Shown here in pieces: positions 9,294 to 18,357 of a stretch of DNA of 64,000 bases. Under the pieces are notes generated by a model that worked only from the letters and a program-made list of their open reading frames with translations, was not told the DNA's origin and did not search any database. Source of the stretch: Bacteroidaceae bacterium (GTDB lineage: Bacteria > Bacteroidota > Bacteroidia > Bacteroidales > Bacteroidaceae). How positions within the stretch are numbered: the first letter of the stretch is position 1; each line of letters begins with the position of its first letter. Position numbers and translations under genes: made by a program. Location: the NCBI GenBank assembly GCA_024683455.1, contig JAIKYE010000090.1:1-64000 (forward strand). Direction: 5' to 3'.

Positions 9294-11255
9294 ATGAAAT
9301 GGCTGTCTTCCCTAACTAACTGGTATTTCTCAAAGAAGGCGTTGCCTTATTGGGGGTTGCTCTTCTTTGATTGCCTCATAGTTCTGTTTTCTGGATATGT
9401 AGTTTATTTCCTACAACTTGATGGGCTGTCTTTCATGAATGAATTCTGGATGGTGACATTCAAGCTTCTGAATTTGTTGCCATTCTTTATCTTAGGGTTT
9501 AGGATGTTCCACACCTACTCGGGGATAATCAGATACTCATCCTTCGTTGATTTAGGGCACGTTGTCTTTGCTAACATGTTGGCAACAATTATGTCTTACT
9601 TGGCATGCTTAATTGCTGACAAAACGGGATTGGTAAGCAATACTATTTCACTGTCGCTTTCAGAGTCCATAGGATTGTTTATTGTAGCTACGTTGTTTAT
9701 GGCAATATTACGAGTTGCAGTAAAGATTCTATATGATATATTCAGGCAAGATTCGTTTACCAAGCGTGTATTCATATATGGTGTACATGCGGGTGGCGTA
9801 GGATTGGCCAAGAGCATACAGAACCAGAATCCGATGCAGTACAAGGTTGTTGGTTTTGTTACTTCTGACGAGTATAAATATTCTGAATATCTGATGGGGG
9901 CTCTTGTACATCATGACAGTCCTCGGTTGGTTCAGCATATGAAGGACGAGAGGGCTGAGATACTGATTGTAAGTCCATTGGAGGCTGAATATTTCCGTAC
10001 TCGTGAGGACTTAATCAATGATTTGATTGCCAATAACATAAAAATCATGATGATACCTCAGGCTGAGGAGTGGAATGGGCAAACAACTTTACAGCATCAA
10101 TATTTGCAGGAGGTTGATATTGAGGATTTGCTGCCACGCAACAAGATTGAGGTTAATATGGATGCCATAGGTCAATTGCTTACTGGTAAGGTAATCATGA
10201 TCACTGGAGCTGCCGGTTCTATAGGAAGTGAGATGGTTAGACAAATAGCCGTCTATAACCCTTCCGAAATGGTTTTGATAGATCAGGCAGAAACGCCAAT
10301 GCATGAGGTGCGTTTGATGATGGAACGAGATTTTCCTAACATCACGTCTTTTACCATTGTTACCAGTATCACTGACCAAAAGCATATGGAAAAGATTTTT
10401 AATGATCATCGTCCCGATTATGTTTTCCATGCTGCAGCTTACAAGCATGTTCCTATGATGGAGGACAATCCTGGTCAGGCTGTACACAATAATATTTATG
10501 GCACGCATGTGATTGCTGACCTTGCCGTAAAGTATGGTACCAAGAAATTTGTGATGATCTCTACTGATAAGGCTGTAAATCCAACGAATGTGATGGGTTG
10601 CTCTAAGCGAATTTGTGAAATCTATTGCCAGTCATTGAATAAAACTATATCAGAAGGTACTTGTCCCATAGCTGTTGCAGATGGAGTAGAAAAGCCAATC
10701 ACACAGTTTGTAACAACACGCTTTGGAAATGTCCTTGGTTCTAACGGATCTGTTATTCCCATCTTCAAGGAGCAGATAAAGAAGGGAGGTCCTGTTACGG
10801 TTACTCATCCTAATATTATTCGTTACTTTATGCTCATTCCCGAGGCTTGTAAACTGGTGCTCGAAGCCGGAACAATGGGTATGGGTGGCGAAATCTTTGT
10901 CTTTGATATGGGTAAGCCCGTGCGTATTGCTGACTTGGCAATGCGAATGATAAAGCTCTCCGGCGCCAAGAATGTTGAGATAAAGTATACAGGACTGAGA
11001 GATGGCGAGAAATTGTATGAAGAGGTGCTTTCTGATATGGAAAGTACCAAGCCAACGATACATCCAAAGATTATGATAGCTTCTGTTCGTGAATATGACT
11101 ACAATATAGTCTGTGCTGATGAGAATCGTTTGATAGAAGCTGCCGAGAAGTTCGATGATATGAATATTGTAAAGATAATGAAGGAGATTGTACCAGAGTA
11201 TAAGAGCAATTGTTCAAAGTTCTGTGTTCTGGATAATAAGGATAAGGTAGAATAA
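9294..11255 (+). CDS. FlaA1/CapD-type nucleotide-sugar 4,6-dehydratase, membrane bound
   Basis: 653 residues. Four N-terminal membrane helices (about residues 18-145) precede a CoA-binding-like Rossmann domain (VFIYGVHAGGVGLAKSI) and a C-terminal extended short-chain dehydrogenase domain. The latter has the NAD motif TGAAGSIGSEM near residue 305 and the STDKAVNPTNVMG block that carries the active-site lysine of the WbpM/FlaA1 type in place of the usual YxxxK. Relatives convert UDP-GlcNAc to the 4-keto-6-deoxy sugar for capsule or O-antigen. No other polysaccharide genes adjoin it, so its pathway is not shown here. No TAnnTTTG box is seen in the 90 bases upstream; it may be read with guaA. Confidence 0.9.
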   Translation: MKWLSSLTNWYFSKKALPYWGLLFFDCLIVLFSGYVVYFLQLDGLSFMNEFWMVTFKLLNLLPFFILGFRMFHTYSGIIRYSSFVDLGHVVFANMLATIMSYLACLIADKTGLVSNTISLSLSESIGLFIVATLFMAILRVAVKILYDIFRQDSFTKRVFIYGVHAGGVGLAKSIQNQNPMQYKVVGFVTSDEYKYSEYLMGALVHHDSPRLVQHMKDERAEILIVSPLEAEYFRTREDLINDLIANNIKIMMIPQAEEWNGQTTLQHQYLQEVDIEDLLPRNKIEVNMDAIGQLLTGKVIMITGAAGSIGSEMVRQIAVYNPSEMVLIDQAETPMHEVRLMMERDFPNITSFTIVTSITDQKHMEKIFNDHRPDYVFHAAAYKHVPMMEDNPGQAVHNNIYGTHVIADLAVKYGTKKFVMISTDKAVNPTNVMGCSKRICEIYCQSLNKTISEGTCPIAVADGVEKPITQFVTTRFGNVLGSNGSVIPIFKEQIKKGGPVTVTHPNIIRYFMLIPEACKLVLEAGTMGMGGEIFVFDMGKPVRIADLAMRMIKLSGAKNVEIKYTGLRDGEKLYEEVLSDMESTKPTIHPKIMIASVREYDYNIVCADENRLIEAAEKFDDMNIVKIMKEIVPEYKSNCSKFCVLDNKDKVE

Positions 11256-11270
11256 GTTAATAAGATAAAA

Positions 11271-11304
11271 AAAAGGCTTGAGAAACAATCTCAAGCCTTT
11301 TTTT
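11271..11304. terminator. Bidirectional intrinsic terminator between the dehydratase gene and rpiB
   Basis: Perfect 13-bp stem (11271-11283 with 11289-11301), loop AACAA, with A-tract on the left and T-tract on the right, so it can serve both convergent genes. Confidence 0.9.
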
Positions 11305-11312
11305 GTTACATA

Positions 11313-11744
11313 TTATTTGCAAGGTATCTTGTCAACACGTTTTTGGTGACGGCCTCCTTCAAATGAGGTAGCAAAGAACTCGTCCATAATGGCATCTGCT
11401 TCTGAATTATCGATGAAACGACCTGGCATTACCAGAACATTGGCATCGTTATGCTGACGGATGAGATGTGCAATCTCAGGAATCCAGCACAGGCCTGCTC
11501 TTATACCCTGATGTTTGTTGAGCGTCATACTGATGCCCTCACCACTGCCGCATATCGCAATGCCTGGATAAACGTTACCTGCCTCAATGGCAGTTCCTAA
11601 TGCGTGACCGAAATCCGGATAATCACAACTTTCTTCACTATAGGTTCCAAAATCTTCAAATTCCAGCCCCTTGGCTGTCAGGTATTCTTTTACATGCTCT
11701 TTTAGAGCAAAACCTGCATGATCACTGGCTAATCCTACTTTCAT
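11313..11744 (-). CDS. rpiB: Ribose 5-phosphate isomerase B
   Basis: Interconverts ribose 5-phosphate and ribulose 5-phosphate in the non-oxidative pentose phosphate pathway. 143 residues, normal for RpiB/LacAB proteins. Motifs are MKVGLASDHAGFALK at the N-terminus (the DHAG phosphate loop), CDYPDFGHAL and the catalytic-site loop ICGSGEGISMTLNKHQGIRA. The loop cysteine that acts as general base in most members is in ICGSG. The ATG is 9 bases after the transketolase stop, so the two pentose-phosphate enzymes form an operon. A sugar-specific isomerase (allose or galactose 6-phosphate) is the alternative. Confidence 0.9.
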   Translation of the reverse strand: MKVGLASDHAGFALKEHVKEYLTAKGLEFEDFGTYSEESCDYPDFGHALGTAIEAGNVYPGIAICGSGEGISMTLNKHQGIRAGLCWIPEIAHLIRQHNDANVLVMPGRFIDNSEADAIMDEFFATSFEGGRHQKRVDKIPCK

Positions 11745-11753
11745 AACGTGTTG

Positions 11754-13787
11754 TTATGCCTGAAGTAATTCTTTAACCTGATTGTAAACATTCTCTGCCG
11801 TGAAGCCAAGTTTCTGGTCAAGCACCTTGTAGGGAGCAGAGAAACCGAAGCTCTCAAGACCCCAGACGCGGCTGCTTGGGTGTGCACCAACTAAGAATCC
11901 TTGCAAGTTAACGGGAAGTCCTGCTGTAAGACCAAACACTTTGCTTCCTGCAGGGAAGAGCTGTTGCTGGTATTCCTGAGACTGCTCGCGGAAGAGTCCT
12001 TCACTGGGCACGCTGACAATACGTACTTTTACTCCTTCCTGACGAAGCAAGCGTGCGCCGGCAACCAGTGTGCTCACTTCGGAACCATTACCAACAAGGA
12101 TGACATCAAACTTTTCGTCGCTCTCTGCCGTAATGTATGCACCTTTCTTTATGCTGTCATAGTCGTTTCCTTCTGGCAAATCCTCAATATTCTGACGGCT
12201 GAGTATAAGTGCAGAGGGAGACTTAGTATTCTCCATAGCTAACTGCCAGCAAACGGTAGTAGCCTTGCTGTCTGCAGGACGTAGAACAAGCATAGAGTTT
12301 CGTCCGCTATGGTTCTTAAGTTTCTCCATAAGACGAATTTGTGCCTCCTGCTCAACGGGCTCGTGTGTAGGACCGTCTTCTCCGACACGGAATGCATCAT
12401 GGGTCCAAATAAACTTAACGGGCAGTTCCATAAGTGCAGCCATACGGATAGCAGGCTTCATGTAGTCGCTGAATACAAAGAATGTGCCGCATGCAGCTAT
12501 TACACCACCATGCAAAGCCATACCAATGCAACAACAAGCCATTGTGAGCTCGGCTACGCCAGCCTGGAAGAATCCACCTGCATAGTTGTCTTTTGTGATG
12601 GAGGTTGCTCCACCCTTAAGGAAACCGTCTGTCTTATCGGAGTTGCTTAAGTCTGCAGAACCAACAATCATATTGGGAACCTGTTTGGCCATGAGATTGA
12701 GGCAGGCACTTGATGCGTTACGTGTGGCATCGTTAGCTTTCTGCTGGATGCTGGTCCAGTCAACAGATGGAACTTTATTTGCAAACCAGTCCTTGAGCTG
12801 TTGAGCTTTCTCAATGTTCTTTTCTGCCCAGTTTGCTTCCTCTTGGTAACGCTTGGCTACAATACCTTCCAGTTCTTTCTTTCTAGCATCGTATATTGCC
12901 TGAACTTCGGGCCAGATCACGAATGGGTCATCAGGGTTTCCTCCCAAATTCTTTATAGTGTTGCTGAATGCATCTCCTCCAAGAGGTGCACCATGTGTAC
13001 TGCAATTGCGCTCGTAGCTTGTGCCGTCTCCCTTAAGGGCGCCTTTACCCATAATTGTCTTTCCGATGATGAGGGTTGGTTTTCCTTTGACGGCTTTTGC
13101 TTTCTCTAAGGCAGAACGTATCTGGGTTACATCGTTTCCGTTAATCTCAAAAACTTCCCACTGCAACGCACGGTATTTTGCTGCGGTGTCCTCATTCATT
13201 ACTACGCTGGTTTCTGTTGATAACTGAATATCATTAGAATCGTAGAACATGATAAGATTGTCAAGTGCTAAATTTCCAGCTATGCGTGCTGCTCCCATGC
13301 TTATTTCTTCCTGGATGCCGCCATCACTGATGTATGCATAGATGGTTTCCTGCTGGAAGGTAGGATTGCCAGTCTTTGCTGCAAGGAATTTAGCTGCAAT
13401 AGCGGCTCCAACAGCATAGGCATGTCCCTGTCCCAAAGGACCGGAACTGTTTTCTATACCACGCTGGTAACAAACCTCGGGGTGACCAGGAGTAGGGGAG
13501 CCCCATTGTCTCAGTTGCTGCACTTCTTCCAAAGAATATTTGCCGATAAGTGCCAATTGAGCATACAACATGGGAGCCATGTGTCCTGGGTCAAGGAAGA
13601 AACGGTCACGACCTATCCATGTTGGGTTCTTGGGATCATATTGCAGGAATTCGCTATATAGAACGTTGATAAAGTCTGCGCCTCCCATTGCACCGCCGGG
13701 ATGACCACTCTTTGCCTTTTCCACCATAGCTGCAGCCAAAACTCGTATATTATCGGCTGCACGATTCATAGTTTGAATGCTATTCAT
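11754..13787 (-). CDS. tkt: Transketolase
   Basis: Thiamine-diphosphate enzyme of the pentose phosphate pathway that moves two-carbon units between sugar phosphates. 677 residues. The N-terminal TPP domain has SGHPGGAMG and DPGHMAPMLYA. The cofactor motif reads SDGGIQEEIS...DSNDIQLS rather than the usual GDGCxxEGxS...DxNxI, but keeps the metal-binding Asp and Asn. The pyrimidine domain has THDAFRVGEDGPTHEPVEQ and a C-terminal domain follows. The frame is open to 13832, but a TAAATTTG box (complement of 13814-13821) lies in that extension, so the ATG at 13787 is taken. First gene of the tkt-rpiB operon. Confidence 0.93.
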   Translation of the reverse strand: MNSIQTMNRAADNIRVLAAAMVEKAKSGHPGGAMGGADFINVLYSEFLQYDPKNPTWIGRDRFFLDPGHMAPMLYAQLALIGKYSLEEVQQLRQWGSPTPGHPEVCYQRGIENSSGPLGQGHAYAVGAAIAAKFLAAKTGNPTFQQETIYAYISDGGIQEEISMGAARIAGNLALDNLIMFYDSNDIQLSTETSVVMNEDTAAKYRALQWEVFEINGNDVTQIRSALEKAKAVKGKPTLIIGKTIMGKGALKGDGTSYERNCSTHGAPLGGDAFSNTIKNLGGNPDDPFVIWPEVQAIYDARKKELEGIVAKRYQEEANWAEKNIEKAQQLKDWFANKVPSVDWTSIQQKANDATRNASSACLNLMAKQVPNMIVGSADLSNSDKTDGFLKGGATSITKDNYAGGFFQAGVAELTMACCCIGMALHGGVIAACGTFFVFSDYMKPAIRMAALMELPVKFIWTHDAFRVGEDGPTHEPVEQEAQIRLMEKLKNHSGRNSMLVLRPADSKATTVCWQLAMENTKSPSALILSRQNIEDLPEGNDYDSIKKGAYITAESDEKFDVILVGNGSEVSTLVAGARLLRQEGVKVRIVSVPSEGLFREQSQEYQQQLFPAGSKVFGLTAGLPVNLQGFLVGAHPSSRVWGLESFGFSAPYKVLDQKLGFTAENVYNQVKELLQA

Positions 13788-13813
13788 ATTATCTAAAGTT
13801 TTTATTCTGACTG

Positions 13814-13821
13814 CAAATTTA
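13814..13821 (-). promoter_or_regulatory. -7 promoter box of tkt-rpiB
   Basis: Complement reads TAAATTTG, with a TTG 20 bases further upstream; 26 bases before the tkt ATG. Confidence 0.65.
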
Positions 13822-13955
13822 TAAAATATCAATTATATTATCAACTTTCTGCTGTGCTTTATTACCTTATCTTATAATTATGTATCATGATGGTACAACG
13901 TAAAGGTTCATCTTTTTTTCTTGGCTGGGCTATAAGTTCCCGTACGTGTATAAAA

Positions 13956-13984
13956 TAACCCTCAAGAAAGAATCCTGAGGGTTA
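13956..13984 (-). terminator. Intrinsic terminator of the symporter gene
   Basis: Stem TAACCCTCA (13956-13964) with TGAGGGTTA (13976-13984), then a T-rich run in the minus direction. It lies 22 bases after the symporter stop and ends the galactose operon. Confidence 0.75.
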
Positions 13985-14005
13985 ATTATTTTGCGCGTTC
14001 AGCGA

Positions 14006-15697
14006 TTACCAGAAGTAAATGTAGAATGCAACTGTGATACTAAGAATAATGATGGTATGTATTACATCCCATTTATTCCAACTGGCTCGTGTGGCAGCAA
14101 TCTGATCGGGAGTAGATGTACCGAATACCAAGCCCTGTATCTTTTCTTTTTCGGGAGCATCGGTGATAAGTGATACAACGATGACCACCAGACAGCAGAC
14201 AACCAACATAACTCCACAGAAGAACAACCAATTGAAGTCGTAGAATATGGCCTTGAACCAACTATCTGGAGCATCTGTGGCATTGCTGTAATATACCTTG
14301 GCACCCAATCGAGTCAGTCCTATGATAATACCGGAGAGTAATCCCCACATGCCACCCTTGGCAGAAGCGCGCTTCCAACAGATACCCAGCAGGAAGGCGG
14401 CGGCAATACCGGGAGCCAGTACAGACTGAACGTCTTGTAGGTAATTGTATAGAACGTTACCTACACTACGCATGATGGGAATCCATAGGATACCGAGTAT
14501 CACGATGACAACAGTTGCTGTCTGACCAATGCGAACCAAGCTCTTTTCTGATGTCTGAGGCTTCAGACGTTTCCAAAAGTCGATAGTGAATAGCATAGCG
14601 GAGCTATTGAACAACGAGGCAAGCGATGACATCAGGGCAGCAAGGATGCCGCAAACTACAAGTCCTTTGACGCCGGCAGGTAGAATCTTGGCTACGAGGG
14701 TTGGGAAGGCGGCATCGGCATTAGGAGTACCATCTGCTAAAAGAGGAAGAAAACCGCCATCGACGGCATACTTCTGATGCAAGGCGAAAGCTATCATTCC
14801 AGGAATGAGGAAGAGAAATACGGGCAACAATTTCAGATAAGCTCCGAAGATGGTACCACGACGTGCTTCTGTCTCATTCTTGCCGGATAGTACACGTTGA
14901 ACAATGTATTGGTCGGTACACCAATACCAAAAACCGATGACGGCTGAGCCGATGAGAGCACCCAACCATGGGTACTGTGGGTCGCTATTCGAACGCATAA
15001 GGTGAATCATTGTACCTGTAGAGCCTTCATAGCTGGGTTTTACATCGCAGAGTTGGAGCATCTGATCCCAACTGCCCAATGCCTTCATTCCTAAAACAAG
15101 AATGATTAGTGAGCCGAGCAACAAAATAGGTGTCTGGAGTACTGAGGTGTAGAGAACTGACTTCATTCCACCGAAGATAGTGTAGAGGGCGGTAATAAGT
15201 ACAAGGCCTATCGCTGCTATCCAGAAGAAGTCAATGCCCCATAGTTCTTTGATACCGAACACTTGTTGGAACACAAGTCCACCAGCATATACGGTTACAG
15301 CGACTTTAGTCAATACGTATGAGATTAGTGAAATAACACTGAGGATGGTACGACTCTGGGTGTTGTAACGACGTTCCAAAAACTCTGGCATCGTGTAAAC
15401 CATTGAACGTGTATAGAACGGAACAAAGACCCAACCTAAAATCAGAATCATCCATCCTTGAATCTCCCAGTGAGCCATAGCCATACCTGATGAAGCTCCT
15501 GCACCTGCGAGTCCGATTAGATGTTCTGAACCAATATTTGAAGCGAAAATAGATGCACCAATGGCTATCCATGTTGCATCCTTTCCTCCGAGGAAATAGT
15601 CTGCCGAATTGTCGTTCTTTTGTGAAACGACCCATAATACAATGCCGATTAGCGCACAGCAGAATACGCCAATGACAATCCAATCTAATAATGCCAT
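14006..15697 (-). CDS. Sodium/solute symporter (SSS family, SGLT-like)
   Basis: 563 residues with about 14 hydrophobic segments. The N-terminal half has the SSS signature region: ADYFLGGKDATWIAIGASIFASNIGSEH, then GLAGAGASSGMA and MVYTMPEFLERRYN. ALYTIFGGMKSVLYT and GFWYWCTDQYIVQRVLS are typical of the sodium/glucose (SglT) branch. It probably takes up a sugar together with Na+. Position downstream of galK suggests galactose or a related hexose, but this is inference. A strong hairpin (15715-15750) separates it from galK and no -7 box is seen between, so it is likely expressed by read-through or from a promoter I could not recognise. Confidence 0.9.
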   Translation of the reverse strand: MALLDWIVIGVFCCALIGIVLWVVSQKNDNSADYFLGGKDATWIAIGASIFASNIGSEHLIGLAGAGASSGMAMAHWEIQGWMILILGWVFVPFYTRSMVYTMPEFLERRYNTQSRTILSVISLISYVLTKVAVTVYAGGLVFQQVFGIKELWGIDFFWIAAIGLVLITALYTIFGGMKSVLYTSVLQTPILLLGSLIILVLGMKALGSWDQMLQLCDVKPSYEGSTGTMIHLMRSNSDPQYPWLGALIGSAVIGFWYWCTDQYIVQRVLSGKNETEARRGTIFGAYLKLLPVFLFLIPGMIAFALHQKYAVDGGFLPLLADGTPNADAAFPTLVAKILPAGVKGLVVCGILAALMSSLASLFNSSAMLFTIDFWKRLKPQTSEKSLVRIGQTATVVIVILGILWIPIMRSVGNVLYNYLQDVQSVLAPGIAAAFLLGICWKRASAKGGMWGLLSGIIIGLTRLGAKVYYSNATDAPDSWFKAIFYDFNWLFFCGVMLVVCCLVVIVVSLITDAPEKEKIQGLVFGTSTPDQIAATRASWNKWDVIHTIIILSITVAFYIYFW

Positions 15698-15714
15698 GTT
15701 ATTAATTTAAGATT

Positions 15715-15750
15715 AAATGGAGTCCCGAACATATGTACGGGACTCCATTT
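15715..15750 (-). terminator. Strong hairpin between galK and the symporter gene
   Basis: A 13-bp perfect stem (15715-15727 with 15738-15750) around AACATATGTA, followed in the minus direction by TTTAATCTTAAATT. It has the form of an intrinsic terminator or attenuator inside the operon. Confidence 0.7.
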
Positions 15751-15771
15751 GTGATATTAAACAAGATATGA

Positions 15772-16932
15772 TTAACAGAGTTTGCGAGCACCGTCACCAA
15801 TGACAACATCGATGACAATGGGCTTCTTGCCATACTTGGCCTGGAACTTTTCTACAACAACTTTCTTGAAGTTATTTGCCAGTTCGTCTGCAACCAGGTT
15901 GATGGTACAGCCACCAAAGCCGCCACCCATAATACGAGAACCGGTAACGCCTTCTTCTTTAGCTACATCATTCAAGAAGTCAAGTTCCTCACAACTTACC
16001 TCATACTCCTTAGAGAGTCCTTCGTGAGTCTCGTACATCATCTTACCTACAAGCTCGTAGTCGTCCTTCTGCAGGGCATCGCATACGGTAAGTACGCGAA
16101 CAACCTCGCCAATAACATAACGGGCACGCTTGTATTCGTCTTCTGTAATCTGACTCTTAACCTCTTCCAGCATATCATAGTTTGCATCGCGCAAGCTCTT
16201 TACTTCGGGATGAGTCTTGCTGATAATTTCAGCAACGTGCTCACACTGCATACGGCGCTCATTGTAGGGGCTTCCCTTCAACTCATGCTTAACGCAGCTG
16301 TTTACAAGAATGAGTTGATATCCCTTTGGATTCCAGGGGAAATACTCATACTCACCGCTACGGCAGTCAAGACGAAGCAGAGCACCTTTCTTTCCTAAAA
16401 CACTGATAGCCTGGTCCATGATGCCACAGTTTACACCTACATATTTGTGTTCTGTGCGCTGACCGACCTTAGCCAATTCCATTTTCTCTATCTTGTTGTC
16501 GCCCCATAAATCATTCAATGCAAATGCATATGTACTTTCAAGAGCAGCACTTGAACTCATACCAGCACCCAGAGGCACATCACCAGCAAATGCGGTATTG
16601 AAACCTTCAACGGGTACACCCAGTGCCATCATCTCGCGGCATACACCATAGATGTAACGCGCCCAAGATGCCTTAGGACCCTTATCATCATCGAGTGAAA
16701 ACTCCGTGTAGTCTTTCAGGTCGATGGAGTAAGCGCGTACACAACGTGTGCCATTGGGCTTTATCTCTGCAATAATACCCTGCTCAACAGCGCCTGGAAA
16801 TACGAAACCATTATTATAGTCGGTGTGTTCGCCGATAAGGTTAATACGACCAGGAGAAGCATATACAGAACCCGTAGTGCCGTCGAAGTGCTTGATGAAG
16901 CGACTGCGAACATCGTCAATTGTCAATTTCAT
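15772..16932 (-). CDS. galK: Galactokinase
   Basis: Phosphorylates alpha-D-galactose to galactose 1-phosphate, the first committed Leloir step. 386 residues, normal length. GHMP-kinase motifs are all present: the galactokinase signature PGRINLIGEHTDYNNG at about residues 27-42, the ATP-binding GAGMSSSAALE at about 122-132, and GGGFGGC near residue 338. CGIMDQ carries the catalytic Asp region. It lies between a galactose-type MFS transporter and a sodium symporter, with galM at the head of the operon. No galT or galE is in the window. Confidence 0.96.
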   Translation of the reverse strand: MKLTIDDVRSRFIKHFDGTTGSVYASPGRINLIGEHTDYNNGFVFPGAVEQGIIAEIKPNGTRCVRAYSIDLKDYTEFSLDDDKGPKASWARYIYGVCREMMALGVPVEGFNTAFAGDVPLGAGMSSSAALESTYAFALNDLWGDNKIEKMELAKVGQRTEHKYVGVNCGIMDQAISVLGKKGALLRLDCRSGEYEYFPWNPKGYQLILVNSCVKHELKGSPYNERRMQCEHVAEIISKTHPEVKSLRDANYDMLEEVKSQITEDEYKRARYVIGEVVRVLTVCDALQKDDYELVGKMMYETHEGLSKEYEVSCEELDFLNDVAKEEGVTGSRIMGGGFGGCTINLVADELANNFKKVVVEKFQAKYGKKPIVIDVVIGDGARKLC

Positions 16933-17016
16933 AGTGTTGTGGCCCCTCTCTTATCCCTTTATCGGGGAAGACCAGTAGGGGTGATGGGTCTTATATTAGT
17001 ATATAATGTTTAGGTT

Positions 17017-18300
17017 TTAATCTACTTTGATATCCTTGTTGACGTTCTTGCAACCGATAACTGCGAAGAACAGGATGTAGGCAACCATTGCAACCTGAAG
17101 CCAGTATGAAGTAATGGTGTCTGTGCTCTTGGCAAGGATGTCCTGAAGCCAAGGCATCAAACCGCCACCAACAACCATCATCATGAAAATACCAGAAGCA
17201 GCTTCTGTGTATTTACCAAGACCTTCAACAGAGAGGTTAAAGATACCACCCCACATGATAGAGGTACAGAGACCGCAAGCTGCCAGGCAGAATACCTTTA
17301 CAGGAATTTCGTGACCCTTGAACTCTGTAGCAACACTCTCAGGCAAGAAGATGGCAGCCAAGAGTAAGCAGAGGGCTACGGTAGCTACTACGGACATCTG
17401 TGTCTTGGTGCTTACCTTACCACTGATGAATGTAGAGCTGAAACGACCGATGAGCATCATGAACCAATATGCGGCAGCCAATGTTCCACCGATGGCGGCA
17501 GAGCCTTCGAAGCCCATGTTTGTTACATAGAAGTTCAAGTGCATGGGAATACCAACCTCTACACCTACATAGAAGAAGATAGCGATAACACCGAACACAA
17601 GGTGGCGGAAACGCAAGGCACCCTTCATAGAATCCATCAAGGAACCGCTATCGCCAAAGTTGGGCTCTGGAATGGTTACAAAATAGATAATGCAGAAAGA
17701 AATAGCAAAGACAGCCATACCAATGAACAGCAGAGGAGATACGTCTGACATACTGGTGTTTGCTGTTACGGTGCCCACGAGGATACCTGCCAACATAGGA
17801 GTTAGTGTGGCAGTCAAAGAGTTCAGTGTACCACCAACCTGGATGAGCTGGTTACCTTTGTTACCACCACCACCAAGCATATTCAACATGGGGTTAACAA
17901 CAGTGTTTAACATACATACGCAGAAACCGCAGACGAGAGCACCAAGAAGGTAAATGTAAAGGTTCAATGCGATAGGCTGACCATTCATCTCATTAACCAA
18001 AATATCATCGCCATAAATGCTTGATACGTACTGCAGGGCGAGACCAATGATACCAACAACAAGAGCGGCTAAGGCAGTCTTCTTGTAACCAATCTTCTTT
18101 AGCAACATACCTGATGGAATACCCATGAACAAGTAAGCCGTAAAGTTCATTAGGTTACCCCATGATGCGGCAAAGTCATACTTGAAACCCCAAATGTTGC
18201 CAAAGGGGGCTCCCATGTTGGTTACGAAACTGATCATCGCGAAGATGAAACACATTGTGATAATAGCAACAATATTGCTATTAGATTTTGTTTGAGTCAT
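17017..18300 (-). CDS. MFS sugar transporter (FucP/GluP-like)
   Basis: 427 residues with 12 predicted membrane helices. The first helices (IVAIITMCFIFAMISFVTNM), the loop GIPSGMLLKKIGYKKTALAAL and the stretch NTVVNPMLNMLGGGGNKGNQ resemble the fucose/glucose-galactose proton symporters (FHS family). Its place between galM and galK makes galactose the likely substrate, which is inference. No promoter box lies in the 57 bases before it, so it should be transcribed from the galM promoter. The 84 bases between it and galK hold only a weak hairpin (16968-16992). Confidence 0.88.
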   Translation of the reverse strand: MTQTKSNSNIVAIITMCFIFAMISFVTNMGAPFGNIWGFKYDFAASWGNLMNFTAYLFMGIPSGMLLKKIGYKKTALAALVVGIIGLALQYVSSIYGDDILVNEMNGQPIALNLYIYLLGALVCGFCVCMLNTVVNPMLNMLGGGGNKGNQLIQVGGTLNSLTATLTPMLAGILVGTVTANTSMSDVSPLLFIGMAVFAISFCIIYFVTIPEPNFGDSGSLMDSMKGALRFRHLVFGVIAIFFYVGVEVGIPMHLNFYVTNMGFEGSAAIGGTLAAAYWFMMLIGRFSSTFISGKVSTKTQMSVVATVALCLLLAAIFLPESVATEFKGHEIPVKVFCLAACGLCTSIMWGGIFNLSVEGLGKYTEAASGIFMMMVVGGGLMPWLQDILAKSTDTITSYWLQVAMVAYILFFAVIGCKNVNKDIKVD

Positions 18301-18357
18301 GATTTAAATGAAATAATTTATAAATGAATATTTTTGTTTTTCTTCCGAATAGACGCC

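Noticed and set aside
16933-17016. Terminator or promoter between the MFS gene and galK
   Set aside because: Only a 6-bp hairpin with a 13-base loop (16968-16992) and no TAnnTTTG box; too weak to call.
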